64,000 nt of DNA from Synchiropus splendidus (Eukaryota; Chordata; Actinopteri; Syngnathiformes; Callionymidae). Numbering within the stretch: the first letter of the stretch is position 1; each line of letters starts with the position of its first letter. The notes below the pieces were generated by a model. The model made no database searches, was not told the DNA's origin, and saw nothing but the letters and a program-made list of their open reading frames with translations. The position numbers and the translations under genes were made by a program. Below are positions 1 through 11,800 of this stretch, in pieces. The stretch is taken from positions 9,005,501-9,069,500 of the forward strand of contig NC_071340.1 of assembly GCF_027744825.2 (NCBI RefSeq), in the 5' to 3' direction.

Positions 1-628
1 AATTACACCAGCCAACATACTGTGGCAAAGTTAAGCAGGATGTAAGAGCTGCCTGTTAAATTTCAACTCGAGATCCTGACCTTGCAGCACCGGCTTGAAG
101 CACTTCACTCGGCGGGGTTCGGTGAAGGATGATAAAAGATTTTGGCAATTGTCAGCCATTTCCAGAGGGGGGTGTTCCGAGTCAGGTTGCAAAGCAGCAC
201 GCAGTGCACTGAGACAGATTTGCTGTAATTCATTGAGCCCACCTCTCACTTCACGTCCAAGTATCAACGTGGGGATTCCTCAAATGTTTTCCTGCTGGTG
301 TTTAAGTGGAAACAAAGTGGTACAAAGAGTGTTCATTAGCTGGCTGCCAATTTTTCATGTTAACACGGTGTGTGTGCCATTGTGCTGTTGACAAAAACAG
401 AGACATTATACAAATGATGTAACGTAATGATCAGTGATCTTATACCCAGTGCCAAACAAGGAGTGACTTCTTATTTCCTGCACACTTCCCAGCAGCGGTG
501 GCCACACTCATAACCATATCTGTTTTTATCCTGGTGTTGGTTGGTAAATGATGTTGGTAAATTTATCTAAAATATCTCTCTAAAATATCTAAGGTGTGTT
601 AAGAGCTAATTTGTCCCAATATAAGGAA
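1..628. other. gene-free left edge, unexplained
   Basis: No recognisable gene or repeat is seen. A 78-codon open frame on the minus strand (267 down to 31) has fairly coding-like composition and ends in LLHPA-stop. The plus strand is also open across most of the same segment, and no convincing splice acceptor or donor flanks either frame, so I do not call it a gene. Confidence 0.3.
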
Positions 629-807
629 CAGCCGACTTACGAGTGGGATAATACTATATATAATACTATTATATCCCACGCTGTTTACAGCCATAACTGT
701 CATACATGTCGTACTCGTAAAAACAAACAAACAAAAAAAAAACTGTTGGCCGTGGTTGCAAGTACAGGTGGACGTAAGTCGAGCAGGTTGTAAATCGGAT
801 GTTACTT
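629..807 (+). mobile_element. fragment of a TIR DNA element (family of the 59.2-kb element)
   Basis: The right half matches the element at 59230-59477. Both contain an A-rich run followed by a CTG(T/C)TGGCCGTGGT segment, a GTAAGTC(C/G)AGCA segment, and the terminal GATGTTACTT (798-807 here). The left part is rearranged: it holds an AT-rich imperfect palindrome bounded by GTGGGATA and TATCCCAC (about 643-680) that the 59.2-kb copy lacks. The left terminus is not clear; GCCGACTTACGAG near 629-641 may be the remains of it. It is non-coding, and short open frames across it are incidental. Confidence 0.5.
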
Positions 808-1387
808 GAAATTGACTCCAAAAACAGTATATGTTAAACATATTCATTATTTCCGACCAAAGATCTTGGTCACGTGGACAGGATGTAACCGATCAAGACC
901 AAGAAAGACGCTCACTTTTAATCATGACAAGTAAATCCCGCTCCCATCTGCCGATGTCCAGGTGGTATTCAGGAACATTAGCTCCTTGAGCAGTGGATGT
1001 TTTCATGTTATTCAGTTATTATGATGATTGTTTCAGGATTTTTCTGTTAAGAAATACCTACAACCCGCCACAATCATGTCCACCCCCATGATACGTGTTG
1101 TGTTTCCCACTTGTTGCGACGCTTCCACTTTGTTTTATCACATATGATCATGCCAGATTCCAGGCTTGGGCGATGAACTTCTCAGTAGGTGGTGAGGTGT
1201 TACACAGATGTAACAATCAACACGTGTGGGGTTTCTGACAGAGAAAAAAATGCGTGAGACACCCCCTCTCCAGATCACCCTCCGTCATCACCTCATTTAC
1301 CAGTCGTGAACTTCATTGGTTGCCCTCTTCTTTTCCAGTTTGCTGGCGTCTCCATCTACACGAGATCTAGCACGGCTTCCCTTCGAA
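808..1387. other. gene-free stretch
   Basis: No gene or clear repeat is seen. A pyrimidine run ending TTTTCCAG near 1338 resembles a splice acceptor, but no open, recognisable exon follows, because the next segment is a minus-strand LINE remnant. Confidence 0.3.
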
Positions 1388-1512
1388 ACACTTTCAAACT
1401 AGCTTGCCTCCCGAGCTCCACATGAGCTGTGCCTCTAATGTCCATTTTTCTAATCTTGTCCATCCTGGTCTCTCCCAATGAAAAGCTCATCTCCGATGCG
1501 TCCTCCGAACAC
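1388..1512 (-). pseudogene. non-LTR retrotransposon ORF2 C-terminal remnant
   Basis: On the minus strand this segment reads GETRMDKIRKMDIRGTAHVE, with IGDELF upstream. I recognise this as the usual C-terminal tail of a fish LINE ORF2, where the family form is close to GVTRMDKIRNEDIRGTAHVE followed by a basic, Trp-containing tail. Here the frame decays soon after VELGRQ, and no reverse transcriptase or endonuclease domain is nearby, so it is a 5'-truncated dead copy. The clade (RTE-like or other) cannot be settled from so short a piece. The tail at about 40.4 kb seems to come from the same kind of element. Confidence 0.65.
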
Positions 1513-1779
1513 TGCATCAGAGGTGTCAAAATCAATCATACCAGGGTCTTAAATTTTGAGCTCAGTCCAAGCCTAGTGCCAAGTAAAATAATTTCACAGT
1601 TTGCAACTGGCAATCTTTGACAGGAAATAAATGTCCAGTAGAGAATGTGGTATCAGTTTACCCTTTAATAATGGGGGACTAATATCAGCATAGCACATCA
1701 CTCTACCACTCCTTGACCATCACCTCCCTCACAACACTCAAGAAACATTAAGGTTCTCTGGAAATGAATTCTTAATATT

Positions 1780-2065
1780 TAAGCCACCGATCATGATCAG
1801 CCAATATCTGAGAAACACTGTGTGATCGGCATGCACCGATCACAAATCTGACAAAGCCTCACGTGTGGTGAGGTGTCCTCGCTCCCTGTCTTCCTCACGG
1901 CTCACTCACTGCAGCAGCGTGTCTGCTGTGGAACTTTGCATCCTGCAGCAGGCAATGGAAAAACACTTTGTGGTAAAGCATGACTTTAATACGCCATTTA
2001 AAGAACGACCACATAGACAGTTTATTCAGACTCACAACGGTGAATGAATGTTCATCAGCAACAGT
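1780..2065 (+). pseudogene. hAT transposase N-terminal (BED finger) remnant
   Basis: The segment opens with GCCACCGATCATGATCAGCC, typical of the 5' end of a fish hAT element that begins with a GATCGGCCACCGATC run. It then carries a decayed open frame (about 1865-2047) containing SAVELCILQQAMEK and FNTPFKERP. This parallels the copy at 27.4-27.64 kb, which reads MSTVEVF...CKVCILQ...KFNTVLK, that is the C-x2-C half of a BED zinc finger and the following FNT motif. Here the first Cys is lost and the second half of the finger is not recognisable. No catalytic DDE or hAT dimerisation region is present. The bounds are approximate. Confidence 0.55.
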
Positions 2066-4077
2066 CGGGTGGCAGCACCGCGAACGCTTAGCAACACCCA
2101 CCAGTCAGAAGGAGCTGAGCAAATAACCTGAAAAAAAGAATTCACTTCTGAAGACCAGCCTTTCTCAGTTTTCCACCAAGTGCTCACTGTCACTTTCAGC
2201 TCCGCTATATGCTGCCGGAATGTAAATATTTCACTGACATGACTCCACCAGCGTAGTCTCACATCGAATTAAAGTGTGTCTGTTATGTTTTTGACTGCAT
2301 TGTGACTGCTTGGTTTCAGTATATATATATAGACAGAAACTTTAAGTGCACAATTGAGACAGTATGGAATTGGGAACAGTGTAATTATGCAATGGCATTA
2401 CATGCTCACAATGTTTATGGTTATGGTTATTTCATTTCATTTCATTTAAGTATAAATCATGAATAATAGCTCTTTTTAACTGGTAAAACCTTCATAAAAC
2501 TTGCAAATATGATTAAATAAAAAGGCTCTTCATTACATAGTATTTTTATTCAATATTTTTTGAGGGACAAAAAGTACTGTAAAAATGACAATGATTTCAT
2601 TAGAATAATATAAGAAAAATCACAACAAAAGAGAAAAAAAAAACGTTATTTAACTTTAGGTTAGGGAAGATTTTTACCCGGCTTATTCACATGTATATTC
2701 GCAGTATATTAGCCAGTAAGTAATCATTATAAAGTAATGATTAGTGTCTTGTTCAGACTTAGTAGATTTTTGCCTTGAATAGTCAACGAACATTCATGCT
2801 AAACAACACTTTAATATTATTTAGTATTATAATTATTATAATTACAAGCAAGTTACATAGCAAGCAAGGCATCTGTTTATTAATAGTTAGTTTGTGTTCC
2901 CCAGATAAAGAGTTGCCATTTACAATTCAAATCCTAATGTGTTTTCGCTCTGACCTCATGAATATACTGTAAGTGTTACACGTGGCCCCAGGCTCTGGGT
3001 TAGCTGGACGCTCTCATCGTGACTCGGCTAAAGCACTGACAACAGATAGTCACAAATGTTCTGTTTTTTTTTCAAAGGTATTTCCATCCAACTCCATGTC
3101 ATCAGAGTCAAGGACATCGAGAACACTTTTTGCTGAGAGGACTCAAAGCAGTGGCTGCACATAGGATTTACAGGAAGTGCACAGCTATTATTCACTCTTG
3201 CACATGCTGGTGTTTTGATCCACCTTTCCTCAGACATTGTCATTATCTTTAGTGAGAGATCATTTTGGCAACGTTATAATCTCAACAGAAACTGCGGAGG
3301 ATTCTAGTTTTCTGTCAGAATCATCTAATTTGCCTTCCATCCTTGGTTACCACTGGAGGTTCATCATTCCTCTGAGTCCTACCAGGAATCCTTCTTCAGT
3401 AATATCACAATTTGGAAACTAGCATTCAAATATCTCTCGACAGATTCACCCCACTTCCCCCATTTCCTCCTGTCATCATTTTGAGAGACAATCGATGGTG
3501 GTCGGAGACAGGCACCTTCCTCGTATTTCTCAAGCCTTCTGCAGTCTCTGAGGAGAATCGGGACGAGTGAAACTCTGAAGATGCAGTGTCTGATGTTAAT
3601 GCCTACAGCGCTGCCTGAGGCCAAGTTTCATCATTACTTCGATGTTCTTAATGTATTCCGGCGCCGTCGGTTCTGGACACACTGGTGGCATTCTTTCACC
3701 TGTTTAATAAGCGGCAAAACATCAGAAGTAAAATGAGCTTCAGGAGAGGCACCTTTTGTACAAATCATATGGCACTGATGCAGTTTTGCCCAGTCATTTC
3801 CACTTTGTAAACAAGGGTTGTTTTTCTTACAAATGTCAGCATCATCATCATTGAAAAGCACCTTCTCCATATTATATAAAAATATAATACAATGAAATGA
3901 AATTACGATCACATTGTATGAAGGTACAGATTTAAGTAGACTCTATGTCTACTGTCTATGTATTAAATATGTTGCCCTTGGCACGCAAGGGTTAATATGT
4001 TCAATAAAAACTGGACTATGATTGGAAATAAACAAGTATTGAAATTAAAAAGCGTCATAATAAAAATTATTATAAAA
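2066..4077. other. gene-free AT-rich stretch
   Basis: No gene is recognised. There is a short ATTTC pentanucleotide run at about 2429-2448 preceded by GGTTAT repeats, a short TA run near 2321, and long AT-rich sequence from 2480 to 2960. Short open frames lack any recognisable motif. Confidence 0.35.
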
Positions 4078-4079
4078 TA

Positions 4080-4787
4080 CAGTGGTACCTCGGTTCTCGA
4101 CCACAAGCGAGAAGCGATTGTTCGAAATCTGATTTTTCCCATTACAATGAATGGAAAAAGAAATAATGCGTTCCAAGCCTTAAAATAGTCTTTTGTAGGA
4201 GTGAATGTAGAGTGTCTGCTGCAGGTGCGCTGTTCCTCTATGTGTGTGGCCGCTGCATGTGGGAGGGGTTGCCGAGTGAGTGACGTCTCTCCAGAAGTGA
4301 AGAGGTGCCCGGTGCGTGTCCAGCTCTGAATGTGCGCTTCTGTGCAGTTTGGCTGTGACAAAGTCATAAACCAAGTAACGCTCTGTCCCAGACTCGCCTC
4401 ATCCCTGTCCCAGCCCACAACAGGACATCAAACCCTGGAGTGAGCGCTCCAGCCTCGGAGGTGTGGAGAGCAAGCACCTCCCCTGTGACACTCTACCACG
4501 GTCCAGTGCGGAGACAGGAAAGGTTTTACACCTCAATATGAAGAAAAAACAGTCAGTAAATGGAGCTAACGGGACACGTCTGCATACAGAGGCTGCGTTA
4601 TACACAATAACAAAGTGCGCCGTGGGTCAGCTGATCGGTCCGCGCACGTTATGTTTTTTCCGGCTTTTTTCGGGGGCGTTCAAGTTCTGGATTTTTGTTC
4701 GAAATCCATAGCAAAAAAATCTCGAAATTTTTGTTTGAATTCCGATTTGTTCGAATTCCGAGATGTTTGAAAACCGAGGAACCAATG
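4080..4787 (+). mobile_element. Tigger-like TA-inserting MITE, copy 1 (708 bp)
   Basis: The left end CAGTGGTACCTCGGTTCTCG and the right end AACCGAGGAACCAATG form terminal inverted repeats, and the element is flanked by TA on both sides (4078-4079 and 4788-4789). TA duplication with CAGTGGTACCTCGG ends fits Tc1/mariner-superfamily, Tigger/pogo-type elements. There is no transposase: the interior is a CpG-rich non-coding filler, so the copy depends on a transposase made elsewhere. Three more copies lie at 16905-17617 (inverted), 44967-45472 (deleted) and 55329-56050. Open frames in it, such as 4374 to 4180 on the minus strand, recur in the other copies only because the copies are related. Confidence 0.9.
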
Positions 4788-4982
4788 TATTACTGTTTTT
4801 ATGAAAAGGTTTGAGCTGCAAGAAGTTTATGGGGGAAAGAAAGTCTGAGCCTCTTTGCTTCGACAGCTGCCGCAGCACCCCGACCTAAGTTGAGCAGTGG
4901 AAGATACACATGGGCACACAAAGAGCACAGCGTGGTATTCAACTGGGACTGGGAATAGACATCAACATGTTTGAAGAAATTT

Positions 4983-5455
4983 AACGCTGCAACAAATGCA
5001 CACCGAAACACAACATTAACTCACAACACAAGTAAAGCTAAGCTAAAACGCAACATTAGTCGGAACATTACTACATAAACCACAATGGAAGTTTCCACAG
5101 TCGAACCCAACGCCACAAAAAAAGACAATAAACTGGTAACCTGCAAGGTGGGAAAATGTTCTTCAGTCTCAAAACACGTTTGAATTATTCATCGGTCTTC
5201 CATATTGAAGCATTAGTATAAAGAGCTACTGCACTATACAGGTGCACATGGACCCGCAAACATTGTAGATTTTTGATAAACAGAATCTGACATCAAACAC
5301 TTTAACTTACATTTCCGAAAGCTTTCCACTTCTCCTTCCTGCTAACCCCTGTTGTGACATCTGTTGTGGTTTATGTAGTAGTGTTTCTTCTGAATTTGTT
5401 GCGGCTTCATGTTGTTTAATGTAATGTTTTCAATGTTTGCATTTGTTGCAGCGTT
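4983..5455. repeat. long imperfect inverted repeat, probable old MITE
   Basis: AACGCTGCAACAAATGCA (4983-5000) is the exact inverse of TGCATTTGTTGCAGCGTT (5438-5455), and ACTACATAAACCACAA (5070-5085) is the exact inverse of TTGTGGTTTATGTAGT (5364-5379). The arms are about 100 and 92 bp long, in the same order, around a spacer of about 280 bp. Arm sequence rich in GCAACAAATGCAAA units is common in fish repeats. No target duplication or transposase is visible. I infer a degenerate non-autonomous DNA transposon. Confidence 0.6.
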
Positions 5456-8404
5456 TTGCATTTGCTTGTGAGTTTGCCCGGCCAAAATACGTGATAAAGT
5501 GATATATTTTAAAACAATTCCAAAGAAAGCTGGAAATGATGGATTAAAATTCATCAACTTTAAAAGGCGGCATGTCGGAAAAGTACAAGCTGACATTCAT
5601 ATTATGCAGGAATAAAAAGTCAGGGAAATGTATGAAATGTAAATATTATGAATTTATAAAGGAAAAAATACTCAAGTGAAAAGGTTGAAATGAAACACCC
5701 TGATTCGCTAAACAGACGAAGAACGTTCCCACAAGCATATAGACCGTAAAATACAGGAAGTTATGTACTAAAATAACAGAAAATAGATGATAGTGTCCTC
5801 TGCTTGTCTGATCTGCTGTCTGGACCACTTAAGCTGCTTTCTGTATAATTCAAAGGAACAAAGGGTACAAACTTCACACACAGTATAAGTGCCATATTTT
5901 TATATCTTCAAACAAACATGCATTACAAGCTACTTTAGAAGCATATAGGCAACATGAAATGGATCTTTTTAATGAGGGGACTCCACGTACACATGAATCA
6001 GCTCTGAAGAAGGATGTGTTCGAGGCTGCTTTTCATCATTCTCTGAGTATCTGAGATATTATTCAGTGTTGTCAATGGATTCATCATAATTAAGTTCATT
6101 AGAATGACTCCGCAGTGATTCCCAATTCATTTCCCCTCATGAGAAAATGGAAACTCTTGGAAAATGTCTTTTGAATTCAAACTTCCACCCAAGGCACAGC
6201 ATTGTTTTTATCTTCTACACAGTGAAGAAGTGTGATTTCTGACAGCGTTTAATACAAACAACAAACAATGATAATTAGTTGAATGTTTTTTTAAATCAAA
6301 GTTTCAAAGGAACAATGCCATCTGACTCAAAAATAGAGAATAAAAAAATCAAAACACCTGATCACAACATGGGCTCAAGCGTTGGAACGTAAAGCAACAC
6401 AAATTTTGCAATGTTTAAAACAGTTTATTGCAAATATGTAGCATATGCAAATGCAAACTTTTGCTCACCACTCCGCAATAACATTATGACCACTTCCCTG
6501 TAGGTGTGGATTCATCTTAGGCAGACTATTATTTGGTGTTTTTTTTAATTTTAAAAAAAAATTTCGTCACCACCTGTGATATCTATTGACCACACTGTGC
6601 TTCATTGTAGATGGCAGATGACCCTCAAGCGCAATATCAAAAGCAGCATAGAGTTGATAGAGTTGAATATTGACAAAAAAAACCCCAAAAAAACCTCTGT
6701 ATGGATTCAAAACCTTGTTCAGACATTTACACATAAGTTTGTTTGTCTGTCTATCCATCAAGATGAGTCACAGTAACTGGACAAAGACCAAACAGGTAGA
6801 GAACGGGACCTCAAGATATTGGACCTTGTGGAGTTCAGTGGAACCATGAGAAGTGTATCATCTATAAAGAGAAGAGATCCAAAGGTCACCAGACTGAACG
6901 AAAAACCGCCCTCCAGATTAGGTCTTTCAAAAGCCAAGCACAACCACACATGTCCACGTTCTTGTTCTGACCGGTGGAGCATGAATATGAAATTAAATGA
7001 AGGCACTACATGTTGACAGAAATGCCTTTGTAATGTTCTACGCCACTGCTTTAGAGATTTGGAAAAGAAAATATTGTTATGAGATATATAAAACACAGAA
7101 CAAAAACAGACAAACAAAATAAACGTTTTTGTTGGTTACTATGTGATAAATACATGCAACAGTCAACAAAATGTGTTGTATTTTATATCCATGTCTTTTG
7201 CCATGTGAAGTCAGAAGCCAATGCTGTGTGTGGGACCAAGGCATGGGGAAGTTTGGGAACTGCTCGACTTTGAAATGTTCAGAGGAGCTGATCATCCTTC
7301 AATGGATTAATAAATCCATGATAAGATGAAGGTATTTACTTGTCTCTTTGCTGCTACACATCTTTGCTATGAGATGATTTCTCACTCACACAAGAGTGTT
7401 GAGTCGGTCTGAGAAGTCACGTCAGCGTATCATTCTTGAACGCTCACGGTGGCATGCGCTCTCTTAAGTGCTTCTGTTCCCTGGTTAGCGCCAACACTGC
7501 CACAACTAGACGTCGGCTAAATGCATTATACAGCAAGCAGATGGCTTGTGCTGTGTGCAGGAAACCAGAGTGGAGCGTGAGCGCTGTTCAACTTCTTATG
7601 GCAAAAACCAGTGGTGATGAAACTGCAGCGTGGTGTCAGACCGACGACTCTATTCCGCAGGAAACATCAATGATTCATTGGCTCATTACGTAACCGCTCA
7701 ATTACATGGTTATTGTTTGTCGTTGGCCCTTCAGTTTTGATGTCTGTGAGCTCTCTTCAGTCTGATTAAAAAATGTGAGCTCAAGATCAAACAAATCGTA
7801 ATGATGCTTTGAGGAAACACGACGACGTGGCTCCCAGTTTAACGAAGGGCAGAATTAATGAAGAGAAGTGGAGGAGTAGAATAAAAATCTTCAATGAGTC
7901 TGTGCAGCAGGGATTCGCTCAATCTCTGGGGAAGCTCAACGAATTGGAAAATACATCCCAGGAAATTATTTCTCCACCATTATTGGCAGCCATCTTTGTT
8001 TTAGGTTTTGGGATGAAGTTGCTCAATAGTTTTAGTCACTAGTTTTATGTTTAGTTTTTTGATGTGGTACTTTGTGTGTGCAGTATATGAGCAGTATGTG
8101 AGGAAATGGCTCATGAAGGAGATGCAGTCCTGAGTTTTGGGCCGTGTTTTGGTGAATTCAACATCATTAGAGGTGACAAAATCATGACAGAAAAATGATA
8201 TGTTCAAAGAACGGCTGTTTAGAAGTTGACAGGTGAGCAGTTAAAAGACAGCTGTGTGGGAGGAACAAGACTCTTCAGGCCGTCTGTGGCTGTTGATGGG
8301 CGTCTGTGATGGTTTGTTTTGGCTGGGTGACGGTGTAGAGGGGGGCGTGTCCATGGGATAGTCAGTTGGGTTGTGAATGGAGAACTGGGTGCTGGATTTT
8401 AAAA
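5456..8404. other. gene-free stretch
   Basis: No gene is recognised. A phrase near 6480-6500 (ACATTATGACCACTTCCCTG) faintly recalls a Tc1-like element terminus but does not extend. An ATGCAAAT octamer sits at about 6445-6455. Open frames up to 119 codons have no recognisable motifs. Confidence 0.3.
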
Positions 8405-8830
8405 GTTAAATTACAGTTTATTTGGGTGAAGCCCACCAATCGCAACAGGAGTATGGCTTGTTCCAGAACAAATTAAAATTGTGAATGAAGTTAAAACCAC
8501 GTATTTGACACAGCGATAGCAGCCAGGTGTGGAGGAGGTGCCACCTGCCGAACCTGACCGCTGATAAGAACATCTACACAGCACACGCTCAGGCAATACC
8601 AGAGGTTTTTAAGTCTGCTTTACAACCTTAGATCCTCAGTTGGAATCGTTGGTGCCTATGTGGATGGTGGTCCATTGGGCAGAGGGAACAGAATCCAGCA
8701 GATCCGGAAGAGTGTCAGTGATGGGGCGGATAGATGCTCCAGGCACGATGAGGGTTGTTGGCTCAAATAGAGAGCGTGGAGCGTCCAATCTCATTGGCTC
8801 CTGTGGTAAAATTGGTTCTGTGACCAAATA
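8405..8830 (-). pseudogene. SGNH-esterase domain remnant from a CR1/L2-type LINE ORF1
   Basis: On the minus strand the frame at 8827-8636 contains LIVPGASIRPITDTLPDLL followed by TTIHIGTNDSN, where IHIGTND matches block III (G-x-N-D) of SGNH hydrolases. Further on, NFIHNFNLFWNK (8492-8457) appears in a second frame, and GGLHPNKL (8437-8414) returns to the first frame, matching the terminal D-G-L-H-P-N block but with the Asp replaced by Gly. The order and spacing fit one domain cut by a stop (8636-8638) and two frame changes. SGNH domains are known in ORF1 of CR1/L2-like LINEs, so I infer that origin. The block I Ser motif is not found. It is not functional. Confidence 0.68.
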
Positions 8831-11800
8831 ATGAACTTGAGGTACTGGTTCCTCAATGGAATATATACTCTATTATTCATATTCTGCAAAATTATGACTC
8901 TTCGTTGGCGTACAGTGGTGGAATACGTTTTGAGACACCATTAACATTTGACATAATCTCAAAGATCATTTAATATTTGGGGAAAAAATCTTTTTTGAGT
9001 TTCAAACTACTGACTTTTTTTTAAATTAATGAAAGAAAAAAAACGTTTGAATGAAATCCAAGAGCCCTTAGATTAGAATAACTCCTTTCTTTTCTTAGTC
9101 CAAGTATGGGGTTATTATTATATCTGTGACTCTTCTGACTTAGCTTTGATTTTGGCAGCTCTGAACAAGTTCAGTCATTAATGTGGTCATCATTCTCTCA
9201 GGAAAAATGATGTGAAGCTATTCTTTATTGGGTCACATCCCTCTCTGTCATGGATCCGTCTCCTCGATCCAAGTCGGTCGGCACCGCCAGCCATTCCCCT
9301 TAAATCTGCCCTGCCACCTGCTTTATTCTGCAGGTGTTGTTCCAGGACCTGAAGCTGTCAGGTTCCTCGCACCTCTCAGCACTGCTATCCTCAGGCAGGA
9401 GCACCTTCATTGTCTCCCGCTCCACTGACCACTGCGCCTCTGAAAGAAACCCCTTTGTGATTATTGACAGCACTGATTCGCTAAAGTACTTAATTCGATC
9501 ATTGAGCTTCTGTCTGAGAAGCAGCAGCTTCTTTTCTGTACCAAGACAGACGCTTCTGTCTGCCCACAGCTTTCTGTGAGCAGCTGGTTGTTCTTCAAGT
9601 CAACTACAGTACAGTATTTTAATTGTAAAAAATGTGGCACTGTGAATGATTGTGAAACTAAGTATGACTTTTACTGCAGATAAAAATCAGCCCAAATTAC
9701 TGAGAGGTACCAGAAGAGTTCCGCTGTCTTGGTCTCCAGTGAAAAGGAGCCCATGCTGGAAAGTAAATTGAATAACAAGCGGTGCTGAATGAGAGACTCT
9801 CTGCGTGGTAAAAGACACACACAGCAATATATTGGAGAACACGGGCTGAAAACATTCGCTCTGGTATTAAGCTAAGTGGAGCATGCTTTCATCGTCGGTT
9901 GCCTTGACAAAACAGTAAACTGCAGTTATATTGAATTTACTGCTCACAGGAATGGAACTACAGCAGGAGTTAATTTAGCAGTTTAATGTCTATGTGTTGA
10001 AGGGTGAAAAGAATCAATGATCCGGCTATTTCAGCGACTCTGGCTGCGATGCCTTTCAGCACCCACAAACCCGCCCGCTGCATTACGCCGATGAATAATC
10101 ACCCGGCAACCGTCATTGATGAACACATCTGCACTATTACAAGTGCATTAATCCGCTGGCATATTAAGCAAATCCACGCTAAGATGTCACGCATCATTTC
10201 CAGCGAGCTCCAGTCAGACTGATCATATCAATGTCAACGCGAGCAGGTGGCGGCTTTTAATGTGTTTTAGCTCCACGTTATTGGCTGAGAAATGAGATAT
10301 CGCCGCTGTGCTTTATGCCCTGAACCGTATACATGTCAACACAGGGGAGACACGCGAACACGCTTCAGCTCTGTGTACTCGACGGTTAATAACATCACAA
10401 GGGTGGTTACCCAGCTGCGAGGGGCAGTGGAGGACAGCAAATGTGTGAGCGCCCAGCAAAGCAACAGTGGACAGCAGATGAGACATGGTTCTCTATGTAT
10501 TGGAGACGCTCTCACGATAGCCCTCACTACCACCATCCCATTTTTGAGGACTGTCTCAATCTGGTATTTGGTGTGAAGTAATCTCATGTGCTGCATGATT
10601 TAACAGAACAAAATACTTATTAATAATCGGTAAAATATAAATCCTATAACTTATATGTCACTATCATATTTATTTAGTGAGTACATATGGTTTTTACTCT
10701 TCTACAAATGATATTTGAACAAGCACATAATCTCTGTTATGAGTTTTCAGTGTTGAAAATCGATATGTTTAATGTCCATTTGCTTTTTATGATGAGTGAA
10801 GAAAGGAACAAAGTGCAACCCTTAATGGTTACAGTGTAAACAGAGGGCTTTTGTCACTGGTGAAATCTATTTTATTTCATCAAAATGTGTTCCACATCCT
10901 CAATGCTGTCATGCCACACGTGTATGAATTTCAGATGATGATCATAATAACTCTCGCACCTTTCACCTCAAGGTTTCCAGTGACCGTTTCCGTCATTCTT
11001 CTATTCCCCTTTACACATTCTATTCCACTCTTTTACATGCCAAAGTTACAGAGGTCTGTGACTCATCAATTATGAGTCGAATATGTTACTGAAAAGTAGG
11101 GATCAATAATTAGATTTTCAACGTAAAATTGGATTCCACAGCATGAATGCTAAGCATTTCAACTACTTGCATACCGTCTATCAATATTACATTTAGAAAC
11201 TCAAAAAATGCACCTCCTCCGCTTCCATCCGGAGGAGGAGGTGTAGGTGAAGTTCGCCATTCAATGAAATTTACATGCTCCCAAGATGACAGAACCGTCC
11301 TCGGACTCGGAGCAAACTAGAAAGATAGCAATGTCAATAATGCATCCCTGGTGCCAGTGTTCCTGCAGAGGGAGTGGTCTTCACTGTGACCTTAAGTGAG
11401 CAAACTTCCTTCATAAGAATCTGGTCATTCCAGAACAATAAATGTTTTCACTCAGTGCTTCCTGGCAGAAACCTGCTCAAATAAGTTGCTTCTCCCTCTA
11501 ACTCCAGACAGGCGGGAGTGGTCTTGCTAACTATGGTGTCCTCACTGCGATATGTGGATGACTTGACCCACAGTGTGTTTGAAGACCCAAGAGAGTGGAG
11601 GGGCCAAGGCAAGCCTCACATTGAAATTCAGTGCTGCTCCAGGAACAAGTGTAAAGCAAAGGAATTATAAATCCCAATAGGGTATTGTCCATTTTATTTT
11701 AATAGTGCTAGCGCTGACCCATTAATGAAGGGGCGAAACATCTCACTCTTCAAACACAGACCAAACCAAAGACATAGCTGTTTCATCTCTGACAAACAAA

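Noticed and set aside
4180..4374. 64-codon minus-strand frame that recurs almost unchanged in three MITE copies (also 17312-17506 and 55452-55646)
   Set aside because: Its conservation is explained by the recent common origin of the copies. The deleted copy 3 alters it, and it has no known motif.
3963..4418. 151-codon minus-strand open frame
   Set aside because: It lies mostly within MITE copy 1 and its flank. It is incidental.
6480..6500. ATTATGACCACTTCCCTG recalling a Tc1/mariner terminus
   Set aside because: The similarity stops after about 18 bases, and no inverse end or transposase remnant is found.
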